Shown piece by piece: positions 46,790 through 57,338 of a stretch of 64,000 nt of DNA. A program made the translations under genes and the position numbers. This DNA is from Biomphalaria glabrata (taxonomy: Eukaryota; Mollusca; Gastropoda; Planorbidae), in NCBI RefSeq assembly GCF_947242115.1, contig NC_074715.1, positions 30,143,827 to 30,207,826 on the forward strand. Reading direction: 5' to 3'. The first letter of the stretch is position 1, and every line of letters starts with the position of its first letter. The notes below the pieces were generated by a model that ran no database searches, was not told the origin of the DNA, and saw nothing but the letters and a program-made list of their open reading frames with translations.

Positions 46790-47944
46790 ACCAGATATTA
46801 TTATTAAATAATAGTCTTAACATTACTTCCAAAGTGATAAATCTTTTGTCGTGGTATTATTTTACATACTCAGATACCTGATGCGGTCAGATGTTGTTGA
46901 CAACCTTTAAAAAAAAACAACAAATAATGCTATCAGCTTATATTTGTAACAATTTATGTGTTTTAATGTTTATTCATTTAAACTATTATAAAGACTGTAC
47001 ACCACCCTAACCTTTAAATTTTATAACCCTAACCTTAAACTTAAACCCTGTAGTGTAAACAAATTAAATTAAACAGAAAGAATATAATAAACAATATGTT
47101 ACTATACTTATTTATAGTATACCGGTAATTATAATTAATAGTATAAGATAATAAGTATAAACTAAAAAGTCTCTAGCAGTCTGAGTCTAGAAGTAGAATC
47201 TAGAGTCTAGAGTAGATCTACTACTATAGTGTAACTATCTATATACTATACTATTATTACTTACATACTTTACTACTATGATCACTATGATCTAATCTAG
47301 AATCTAGATCTAGATGGTCTAATACTATGAATTATGAATGTATGAATAGTTCTAGGACTAGACTCCAACTCTAGATCTAGTTACTATATAATCAAAATGA
47401 GTATATAGTTAAATATAGTTACAATATAGATCTAGAATCTAGTATATAATTATAATAATAAATAATAATAAGGTAAATTATTATAGAGATCTATTTCTAT
47501 ATTATATATATTATATAGGATATATTATATAGTTAATATAGTTACTAGATCTAGTTACTAGTATGGTATTAAAAAACTATTATATAATATAATAATTAGT
47601 ATTTAGATCTAGAGTAGAGTCACTAGACCTAGAGAGTAGTCAGTTGTCCTGAGTCCTGAGTAGTAGTTACTAAGTTAGCACAAATCACCAAATTATTGGT
47701 AGTACAATTTAATTTAATAGATCTAGAGTCTAGATCTATATAATATAAATATAGACTATAGATGTCTATAATTTAGATTCTAGATCTAGATTTATATAGA
47801 TCTAGAATCTAGATCTAAATTCTAAATCCATAATCTACTAACTGTGCTAACAATATATACAATATATACTATAATATAACATAACACCTGCCTTCCAGGT
47901 TTATTTTTAATAAATTGTGAAGTTTAGCACTAGCCTATATAACA
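46790..47944. repeat. AT-rich island dominated by TCTAGATC words
   Basis: About 1.1 kb of A/T with recurrent AGATCTAG/CTAGATCT and TATATAGT words, densest at 47150-47880. No gene. VMAC 5' exons could lie here but none can be recognised. Confidence 0.55.
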
Positions 47945-49045
47945 GATATATATGCTATTCGTGGATGATGCAGCATTAGTGGCACACAGATAAGATGAGC
48001 TTCTGACACATATGTCCCGCTTCTCTCAGGCCTCTACAGAATATGGGCTAACCATTAACACAAAGAAAACAAAAGTTATGGGGCCACCTAAAGCTGCTAC
48101 AACACCACCGCCTCCATCTGGAGTCATCCAAGAAAACCAATAACTTGGCAGAATTAAAGTAAATGATTATAACATATAGCATGCTTGACCAGATTGACCC
48201 AGGGACACTCGTAGAACGTAATCATCTTCTTCTTTTTTTTTTTTTTTTTTTTTTGGAAGTAACTATTTTATACTGTATTTTATAAGATAAGATCCTCATT
48301 GATGAAAAAAAGATAAATTAACGATCTAGAGGCCGTAAATTAATTATGCTACCTTGGATCTATAGAAGTCTTTAAAAGACGAGAAAAAAAAAACGCATAT
48401 AAGGAAAGCTGCATCGATCGACCTTCGATAGACTCACACAAAGAGTTTAAGAAAACCGGAAGCTCACTACAGTAACCAAAATGGAGGTGCACAAGGCATG
48501 CGTTTTGAGCACCCTACTGTAATGCAGTGAGTCATGGACTACCTATGCAAAGCAAGAGAGAAAACTATAAATTCATTCCACTTGTGCTGCCTCTGATGGA
48601 TCTTGAAAATCGAATGGCAAGAGAGAGTATTCGACACTGAGATCCTTGCGCGAACAGGTCTTCCGGTATCTTAAGAATTTGCAATCATCAGACAACAACG
48701 CGTAACCCTGATTCTGGCTTGGTTATGTTTGCTGGATGGAGGACAATCGCATCTCGAAAGTCATCCTTTATGGGCAACTAGCGACTGGCTCAAGAAAAAC
48801 TGGTCGTTCCCACCTCCGTTATGTGGATGTAGACGTAACCAAACGGGCCCTCAAAGCAGTGAATATTGATATACTGACTATTGGGAAGATATAGCCCTAG
48901 ACTTCACTATGTGAAGAGAAATGGTGACCAAGAAAGCTATTGTCAGCGAAAAAACGTGCCTCAGCTCTGGAAGAAAAGTGTCCCAAACAAAAAATGGCTA
49001 GGCTGGCTCCTCTACCACTAAAGCAAAAGCCACATTTGTGACATT
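47945..49045 (+). mobile_element. Degenerate LINE fragment, RT YVDD region to C terminus
   Basis: Plus readings: MLFVDDAALVAH (RT active-site region, YADD to FVDD), GLTINTKKTKVMGPP, MEVHKACVLSTLL, CSESWTTYAKQ, ISKVILYGQLATGSRKTGRS and KKRASALEEKCPKQKM, with many stops. A poly(T) run (48231-48254) interrupts it after a CR1-like TAGAACGTAATCATCTTCTT segment. Confidence 0.75.
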
Positions 49046-49089
49046 AATCCTAGATCTAGATCTAGCTTCTATTATGGCAATGGCAATAT

Positions 49090-50180
49090 GTCTTCGATTT
49101 TGAAGATAAAGGAAAGTGAAGTGTTTCAAATGACCATTCAAACTCAGTTGCGACCTGCATATTTTGTCACATCTACTACATACATTGTCCGCCGGGGTCT
49201 ATTAAAGTTTTCTTTTTGTCTTCTGTGCCTGTCTTCTCAAGGGCTTTCTTTGTGCCTCAAATGTGTGTCCCGTGTCCTTAGTGAGAGCTCTCCAATTGTC
49301 TCTTTCAGGGGCCATCTGCTACTAGCTACTTTCCTCTAAGCAAGTGATGGGAAAATGGCATCTGTATAGCGCTGTCTCGGATGTCGGGCATCTCTATTAC
49401 GCCGTCCTCCTTTAAGCTCGCCAAAAGAAGATCGCAGTTATCCCCCATCGAGATGAGTGTTCAACCCAGCACAACTGACGAAAGATAAGTAGTGTTCCCA
49501 CCATCCTCCAGCAGAATATGGTTATTATTTGTAAGGTAGTTTTTCTAGCAAATGCCCCCTGAAAGAGACAGTTGGAGAGCTCTCACTAAGGACACACATG
49601 TATTAGTTTTTCTTGGTAGACGAAGAGACCTATTTCCATTTACTCTCAATGGGGGCGAAAAAAAGCGCTGTTGGCTTTAGCGAGACCGTTTTCTATTTCT
49701 CGTGACAGTGACGCATCGTTGGACAGTTTGCTGCTCAGGTGCATGAAGCGGTCGACAGCATTAAGGAGGTGGCTATTCACATTGATTTGTGGAGCTTATT
49801 CCGTTTTAATAATTCTGGAGCACGGTATGTGCAGAAGGGCACAAATAATCGCATAAAGCTCAATAAGCGCAGATATAGATAAAGACGTAGACTCATTTTA
49901 TGCTTCATAGAGTATTGCAAAGTGTGTTGAGGCGTGTACGCTTAATACCATTATCTATAGAGAAATGAGCTAATATGTCACCATTGTACCTAATTTTGAC
50001 CTTTTTGACCCTGATGCATTCGTTTGAAAATAGAGATAAATCTTGGAGGGCATCAGAGCCGAGATAAAATACCTCACAAGGCATCGCGACTCACTGTGTT
50101 AAAAGCTTTGATCGAAATCCACGAAGGCAGCGTACAAGTCCAAATTCTGTTCTCTGCATTTTTTCTGCATTTATCGTAAA
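49090..50180 (-). mobile_element. Degenerate LINE relic
   Basis: Minus readings KCREQNLDLYAAFVDFDQSF (RT motif A region) near 50160 and VNGNRSLRLPRK near 49640. A segment with GAGAGCTCTCCAATTGTCTC...CAGGGG also occurs inverted (49277-49312 against 49552-49587), so the relic contains a local inverted duplication. Heavily broken. Confidence 0.55.
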
Positions 50181-50189
50181 ACGAAAATA

Positions 50190-50400
50190 ATGTCCTTCTT
50201 CTTCTTCTTCGTTCTCATTTTACATGTCGGAGAGTTCAGATCAGTAATCCTATATGAGATGAACCGCGAATGGTTTTCAGATCAGGCAATTCTCCGTATA
50301 GGTTTTGCTCTATAGGAGGGTTTTAGAGTCTTGTTCGAGCCTCTTGATATAGTGTGGATATATAGTGTGCAGCTTGAAAACCACATTGACTTTCAGAGAG
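50190..50400 (-). mobile_element. I-clade LINE 3'-end fragment
   Basis: Matches 25671-25830: (TTC)n tail, TTCGTTCTCATTTTACATGT, TATATGAGATGAACCGCG and AGGCAATTCTCCGTATAGG. Strongly 5'-truncated. Confidence 0.75.
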
Positions 50401-50739
50401 CATATATTGCCTACAATTGAGATGGAGAGTCAGTTGGGGAATATTCCGTCAAGGATTTTTTTCCGCCACTGACAATGGAGTAATGACCTGGCTATTGGAG
50501 CAGTCCAAATTGTCGCCTTATCTGTACATGGATATGACTTTCTTCTTGTGTATTCGTAAAAGTTACAACGTTCCTTCAAAAGAAGGATACGCACGTATCT
50601 ATGCGTCAAACTAGTCATGCATGCTAATTAAAAACTTAAATTCCACTGTCATCTCTAATGGTACAAGGGAAACAAAAAAAAAAAAGCATAAAACATACTT
50701 TAAAAAACAACAACAAGAAAGCTTATATTTGGTGTAATT

Positions 50740-52600
50740 TTATCGTCTTATCTTATCTTATATAATACAGACGTTACTTCAAAAAAGAAGATGATTACGT
50801 CCTACGCGTCATGCATTTAGTCATGCATATTAACCAATGACTTAAATTCTGCCAAGTCACTGGTTTTCCTGGCTAGCTCAGGCAACCCATTCCATGCTCT
50901 AATAGCACTAGGGAAGAAGGAGTATTTGTACAAATTTGTCCTAGCATATGGGACGAGGAATGTGCCTTTATCTTTGTGTCTTTCAGAGTATTTTATTAAA
51001 TTTTGTTTTTGTATTTGAAGATTATGGTTCAGTGTTTTATGTATGATTGCTACTTTACTTTTGAGCCTTCTGTCCTGAAGGCTTTCTAAATTTAGTGATT
51101 TTACTAAAGGTGTTACTCTAGTCAAATGTGAATATTCGTTTGTTATGAATCGCACTGCTCTATTTTGTGTCTGTTCTAGTTTCTTAATGTTTTCTTGAGT
51201 TGAGGGGTCCCAAACAGAGGATGCATATTCTATTATTGGCCTAACCAAGGTTAAATAACATTTTAGTTTTATGTTCTTATTTGATTTATAGAAATTTCTT
51301 TTAATAAATCCTAATGCTTTGTTTGATTTTTTTGTAGTTTCATCAATATGTGGATTCCATGACAGTTTTTCATTTATTATAACACCTAGGTATTTTGCGT
51401 TTTTAGTCTGTGTTACTGGTTTGCCATGAATAAGATAAGTGGAATTAATTTGTTTTAGTTTTTTTGTTACTCTTAACAACTGACATTTTTCTGGGTGGAA
51501 AGACATGCTCCAATTTGATTCCCATTTCTGTAATTCATCTAATTCTCTTTGTAAAATATCTGTGTCTTGTGTTGTTTTTATTGTTCTATATATTATGCCA
51601 TCGTCTGCAAATAATCTGACTTTTGTTCCTGAACTAATGCAATTGGGTAAATCATTTATGTAAATTAAAAATAGTAGTGGACCCAAGACTGTTATCCTTG
51701 AGGTACACCTGAGTTTACTGTTATCGGTGTTGATTTAGAGCCATTTATTATTACAGTTTGTTCTCTCCCTATCAGAAAGTCTTTAATCCACTGATGCAGT
51801 GGACCATTAATGCCGAAATATTTTAATTTTTTAAGCAAACTATGGTGGTGAACTTTGTCAAAAGCCTTAGAAAAATCTAGTAAGATAGCATCTATTTGTT
51901 CACTATTATCTAAACCTTTTGAAAAATCATCAATTAGTCCTATTAGTTGTGTTTCACATGATCTATATTTCCTAAAGCCATGTTGGTATGGTGTGAGGAC
52001 ATTATGTTTGTCTAAGTGGTTTATGATGTTGCTACATATTATGTGTTCTAGGATTTTACATGTGATGCTGGTAAGTGATACTGGTCTGTAGTTTCCTGGG
52101 TCAGATTTTTCTCCTTTTTTAAATAGGGGGGTGACATTAGCTTCTTTCCAGTCCTTTGGTACTCTGCCCTGGTTAAGTGAAGCCTGAAAGAGTATTTTGA
52201 ACACTGGGGCTAGCTCATTACTTAGTTCTTTGAGTAATCTAGCTGGAATACCATCAGGTCCAGAAGCTTTATTTGGTTTGGTGTTGGCTAATAGTTTTTG
52301 AATTCCATTTTCTTGTAGGCCTACTACTATATCTTCTATGTTGTCTACTTGGTTCAAATTCAGTAATATGTCTTTGTCTCCTGGGGCTGAGAATGCTGAT
52401 GCAAAGTATTTGTTTAGAATGTTTGCTTTAGTTTCATTATCATTATGTATTATGTTATGTTCATCTTTTAATGGCGCTACGCCTGTTGTTTCCATTTTCT
52501 TAGACTTAATGTATGACCATAGGTTTTTGTTGTTGTCTTTAGATATTACATTGTTTATGTATTCACTCTGCAGCTGTCCATGGAAAGCTGTCTTGTATTA
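50740..52600 (-). mobile_element. CR1/Jockey-group LINE, most complete copy, one frameshift in RT
   Basis: Two frames cover the RT and C terminus. 52495-51692 contains NKASGPDGIPARLLKELS, FKKGEKSDPGNYRPVSLTSI, YQHGFRKYRSCETQL, DFSKAFDKV and VNSGVPQG. 51686-50817 contains GPLLFLIYINDL, FADDGIIY, SWNPHIDETTKKSNKALGF and AWNGLPELARKTSDLAEF to the stop. The 21731 copy reads straight through the junction (GVPQGTVLGPLLF); here two extra bases at about 51692-51693 (TGTTATCC for TGTTCC) shift the frame. Readable RT sequence continues up to about 52597 (FHGQLQSEYINNVISKDNNK), where the copy is truncated; the endonuclease is absent. The tail is TAAGA repeats. Confidence 0.95.
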
Positions 52601-54484
52601 AATGTAAGGTTTCGGGAAAAAACCTCATACAAAAAATCAGTAGTAGGGTTCTTTAGCCGTTGGGTGTATGAACTATATTATGATAGTTAATCGTTCGAAG
52701 TTCGAACACAGTTAGTGTTATGTGTAATGCGAAGCATTACCAAACCAAAATGCTCTCTGGTCTAAAATCTAAACTTTTATAACGACGGTTTTTTATACTT
52801 TTGTATGTCAAGTTATGTATTTTTTTAAACTGTATTTTTTGTAATTGTAATCAAAACACACAGAAATATATTTTCTTTTATTTTCTACGAAAAAGCTAGA
52901 TATAGATCTATACCATGAACAAAATTAAAGACCAACTGAAGAGGTTTTGGGGTCAGACGCGGAAACCGGTGTTATACTTTTTTTTAGATTCATAATGCTT
53001 AAAAAAATATACATACGAAATTTTAGACATTTATTCTTTGTAATTATTTAGATATAAGCAATTTAATGTGAGTTTTAGGGACTATTAAATTTCACAATCT
53101 CGAAGCCATTCGAGATCAGTATTTCCCAGACAACCAAGGTCGATGACGTAGTTTAAGGGAAATTAGGTCAAATTTTTCAATTATGGCTTAGCGTATTTCC
53201 CTATTCCTTTTTACAGGAATGCTAGTTTCTAAAAATAAAGGCGACTAAAACACGCCAATTTATAAAAAGTGGATGTTAGAGTTGGGGAAATTAGGTCAAA
53301 TCACGCAATTTATGGCTTTGCATGTTAGATCTACTGTTTGTCGGCTTATTCTTGATCTAGTCAAGCGAACAGCGTTTCACCCCACGCAGTACCGCGAGCC
53401 TCAGTTCACATGTTTCGTTTTAGTCAAGTTACGCAATTTATGGCTTATGTTACTGCTTCAGGCTTATTCTAGTTCTAGATCTACTGCTTTTGATCAAGAG
53501 CAGAGTTCTTTTCTCAGATCATTAATGATGTACGAAGTAGACCTAAATTTAGATCTAAATCCAATTAGATGAAGTCTAGATCTAGTAGTAGCCTAGTATT
53601 GGATATTTAGAGATAAGACCTATCTATTTAGACTGATCCGATCGAGGTGCTGGGCCTAGATCTAGAAAAGCAAAGTTTAAAATTATATACTCTATCTATA
53701 CACTTAGTGATTATTAACCTATAGTCGTCCCTAAATAGGCCCAATATGGGAAAAAACCAATTATTACAATGTGAATGTTGAGCTCATTCAATGTAGTTAT
53801 TGTAGTATAGGATTATTTTTAGTTTGAATCTAGAGTCACAACCCCGTACAACACTAGGCAAATAGCTTTAACTTAAACCTTAACTTAGACTTAAAAGTAG
53901 TCTTAAAAAAAGTACTAGATCTAAATTTCTAAAAACTAATCTATAAGGCAAAAATTAGACCTAGATCTACCAATTCTATAATATTATTAATATACGAAAT
54001 ATGGATTTTATTACACTCTTATTTAAATATATTCGTACCGTATATTCGGGCCTATATACTTATAATACATAGTTCTATAAATATATATCTAAAAATTTAA
54101 GAGTTTTCATTTATCTCACGCTTGACTCATTTGTTGATTGGAATAGAATCATTAGATTATTAGATAGTTAAGTTAGCAAGTTAATCTGTAACTGTAGGTA
54201 ACAAAGTTTTAAATTGTGTTTAGACTATAAATGAAAGAGATTATCCTACTGGAGAAGGAGTTGTCGTTTTTTTCTTTTCTCTGGGAAGTCAGGGAAGTGG
54301 AAAATAAATTATAGTATCAATATAATGTTAAGTAATGCATATAGGCTACTGTTGATGTAATTATGCAACTTATTTTATTAAATTTTAGTAACCCAATTAT
54401 TGCCAGTTAATCACTGAATATATATATTTTTTTTATTGTTATTAAAAAATGCAGAGCTATTCATAATTTAAAGTGTTTAATAAA
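52601..54484. other. Non-coding stretch with repeated ATTAGGTCAAAT words and TCTAGATC islands
   Basis: Contains one arm of a 25-bp inverted repeat (52924-52948) and three related segments (about 53160, 53285, 53430) sharing GGAAATTAGGTCAAAT and/or ACGCAATTTATGGCTT. No gene seen. 53560-53980 is rich in TCTAGATC words. Confidence 0.5.
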
Positions 54485-54690
54485 TAAGGCTGGCAGTCGA
54501 GTCGAAAGATTAATGAGAAATGCAGTATTTTCCATGGCTACTCAGCCCCAGCTGCTAACTAGATATTTTGCCGCGTCCAGCGAAGACATAACCATATTCA
54601 GCTGGTGGTCAATTTAAATGTTCTTTACGACGTCTACGTCTTCCCTCATCAGTGGATTTTCTTTTGGCCTCTAATATGTATTCCACGTTG
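54485..54690 (-). mobile_element. LINE 3'-end fragment
   Basis: The reverse complement matches the end of 42740-43350: AGCTGGGGCTGAGTAGCCAT, GGAAAATACTGCATTTCTCA and TTAATCTTTCGA. A very short 5'-truncated copy. Confidence 0.65.
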
Positions 54691-54849
54691 CAATTTCTAA
54701 TAAATAGCATCATTCGAAGAATGAGATCCAACTTATTTTTAAAAAATGTAACCCCTTTACAGATCAAGTCATCATTGCAATGGACATTCAGATCTGCATT
54801 AACATAAAAATGATCAAAATTTGAATAGGTTTCGAAACGCAGAAAGTTG

Positions 54850-54965
54850 TGTGGTTTGCATTCCGAACTGTCTTCTCTGTGGTCTCAGGTTCAAACATTG
54901 ACCACTGCCATTAACTAACATCCTGCTGGAGTTTTGGGCTATGACTTAATAATATTAAATCCTGA
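54850..54965 (+). mobile_element. tRNA-derived SINE, family B, partial
   Basis: GTGTGGTTTGCATTCCGAAC, GGTCTCAGGTTCAAACATTG and CATCCTGCTGGAGTTTTGGG follow the order of the 10535 copy. Confidence 0.55.
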
Positions 54966-55399
54966 TTCGAAACTTTGTCTAAACCTAGCAAGTGAAAAGG
55001 AACATACTAAAATAATGTTGTGTGTATAATGAAGAACTCTATTAAAATGTGATTTTGTATTTACATTTATTGGTATTTATTATATAAAATAAAATTGTAG
55101 AATGTTTCTGTGATTTGTTTCACAGGGAATATTGTATTTCCAAAATGATGAAAGATCCATCTAGTAAACTTGTCTGTATGCCACATGTCATATATGTTTT
55201 CTGTAAAATAGATTTTAAAAAATTTATTTATTAACATTTATACTTAATTATGTATACATATATAGAACTAGTGGTTATATATATATATATATATATGTTA
55301 TACTGATTATCTGATCTAACATCAACATCTAACTCTTATTGTTCTTAATAATAATAAATTACTCTACTCTAGGTCTAGGCAATCTAATATATATAAGAC

Positions 55400-55904
55400 C
55401 AGGGCCGGTCTTAAGCCACTGCAACCTATGCGGTCGCAGTGGGCCCTGCATAGGCTTCGTGCTAATTCTAGGTGTAATAGTTAATTGCAATATATATATA
55501 TATATATCGGTATATATAAAACCTGGAAATCTCATAAAAATCTCCTGAAAAATAGACAAAATTGTGGGTGTCATTCATTCCGAAAACGCTAATCCTACGC
55601 GCGATAAATGAAATAAGACATTGTCAGCTTTCATGTACTAAAATGTAATAATCAGTCAAATTTTCACTTTAATCAGAAGTTTCCATACTTTATTTACTTT
55701 AATAGAGTGACTGGCATTTTAATATGCCATAGGTTGCAAAGTTCGTAAAGTAAAGTTAATTTGATCGTAATCTTGTACTTAGTAAAGATTTAATAAAATT
55801 CAAAGTCGAATTTTTTTAAAATACGAAATCTTAATTTTCCCTTATTATCCTTATTCCCACCCAGACTTTCACATAGGGCCCCGCAATCGTTAGGACCGGC
55901 CCTG
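55400..55904. mobile_element. hAT-type MITE (505 bp)
   Basis: The terminal repeats are CAGGGCCGGTCTTAAGCC and, from the right end inward, CAGGGCCGGTCCTAACG (first 15 bases differ once). The subterminal GTGGGCCC/GGGCCCC words are also mirrored. No coding; an AT microsatellite lies inside at 55489-55510. The 8-bp flanks (TATAAGAC, TTTAAGTT) match only partly. Confidence 0.75.
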
Positions 55905-56839
55905 TTTAAGTTTAAGACTTAAAGAAATGTCACATGTGTTTAGTAAAAATCTGTATTTTATATTACCAATATAAATGATGACTTATTATTTTTTTAGATC
56001 TAAAGTTTAGCCTTATTAATAAGTATAGTAAGGGCTAGTAAAGAGTATAAATATATTCTATATAGATTTAGCTTAGGCTTTAGGTTTAGTCCTTGACTAT
56101 TATAATATTATATTTATATCTATGAATAATCTTTATGCTATTGCTAGGACACTACTCACTAGGTCTTACTATTACAAACTATTACCAAAAAATGTTGGCG
56201 ACTGGGCTTAGACTTAACATAGAGTAGAGGCTAGTCTAGATTACTCTAGATTAGTCTAGATCTACTTAATTAGTTAAATCTACTAGTTTATAAACTATTA
56301 CTAGTACTACTAGTAGTATTACTACAATTAGTACAATAATACAAGTCAAGTATTTATAAACTCTAGATCTAGTGAGTGACTAGTAAAAGTGTTAGAAGGC
56401 CTAGCTAGAATTAGACTTAGAGATATAGAAAATAATATAGATATAGATATAGTATAGATAGATCTAACCATTTAGTTTTGTTATAACTATTAGACTTAGT
56501 ATAGTCTAAGTATAGTATACCTATACCTAGTCCTAGATGATCTACTAGTACTTGATGATACTAGAGACTACTACTAGAGTAGACTAGGTCTAGAGTCTAG
56601 ATCTGAGTAGTAGATCTAGCTAGTGACTAGTCCGGTACCGACTAGTCCTATTATTATAATTATAATCTATCTATAACTATATTAATTCAATAGTCTGCTC
56701 TAGAATATATTTTGAAAAGTAGAAGAGTTCTCTTCATGGCATTTTGGTGCATCCCATGATAAGTATCATTTAAAATTGTTGGACAGCTAGATTTAGATAA
56801 GTTTTAGTTTTATCATCTGAATCGCTATCAATAACGTAT

Positions 56840-57229
56840 CCAGCCATGTCTATTTTTATTTACATTTTCTCAGTCCATTACAATACGTCACTTCCGGTTT
56901 CGGCCATTGAAGCTGATTTTCAAATCTCGTTATTTTTTACACTTTCAAATTACTTTTTCTAATATAAATACGCTTTTCTAAAATCTCAAATTTTTAGGAA
57001 CTAACTTTGATGCTATCTACTATCTAAATCAATCGCTATCTCAATTTCGAAAAAAACCTCTTCAGTTGGTCTTTAATGCATCTAGACTTTAGATTTTAAA
57101 AATCTGGTCATATTTTGTTGGCGCGCTAAAGAAGTCAACAAATAAAAGAGTCGAAGTCTAGAAAGAACGTTCTGTTGAGTACATCTAGGATTTGGTTCTT
57201 CATAATTTGTTGACAATCTTTATCTGATC
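56840..57229 (+). promoter_or_regulatory. Probable ASF1 promoter with ETS and CRE-like sites
   Basis: ACTTCCGG (56890-56897) is a consensus ETS/GABP site and TACGTCA (56884-56890) directly beside it is CRE-like; this pairing is typical of housekeeping promoters. The sites lie about 335 bases before the ASF1 start codon. A short minus-strand frame starting at 56847 (MAGYVIDSDSDDKTK) stops after 25 codons. It could be the start of a divergent gene or chance, so a bidirectional promoter is possible but not shown. One arm of the 25-bp inverted repeat lies at 57053-57077. Confidence 0.35.
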
Positions 57230-57338
57230 ATGGCTTTAGTAAATATTTTAGATGTAACGGTACTAAATAATCCCACGTCTTTTTTGAAACCATTCCAATT
57301 TGAAATTACATTTGAATGTCTTGAAGATTTACCTGAAG
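57230..57338 (+). CDS. ASF1: Histone chaperone ASF1, first coding exon (partial gene)
   Basis: ASF1 binds the H3-H4 dimer and hands it to CAF-1 and HIRA during chromatin assembly. The exon encodes 36 residues, starting [20 protein letters not shown] and ending [16 protein letters not shown]. They align without gaps to the N-terminal beta strands of animal ASF1 (human ASF1[37 protein letters not shown]). The start context is good (ATCATGG). The exon ends phase 1 (G|GTAATA), and the next residue would be Asp, as in the family. The other exons (about 120 conserved residues starting LEWKIIYVGSA) were looked for on the + strand to the window end and not found, so intron 1 exceeds 6.6 kb. The neighbourhood is unusually rich in TCTAGATC words. 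Confidence 0.93.

Noticed and set aside
47010-47045. TAACCCTAACC as an interstitial telomere
   Set aside because: Only one and a half units and no array around it.
56770-56847. Minus-strand 25-codon frame MAGYVIDSDSDDK as a divergent gene
   Set aside because: Stops after 25 codons with no convincing splice donor; kept only as a remark on the promoter entry.
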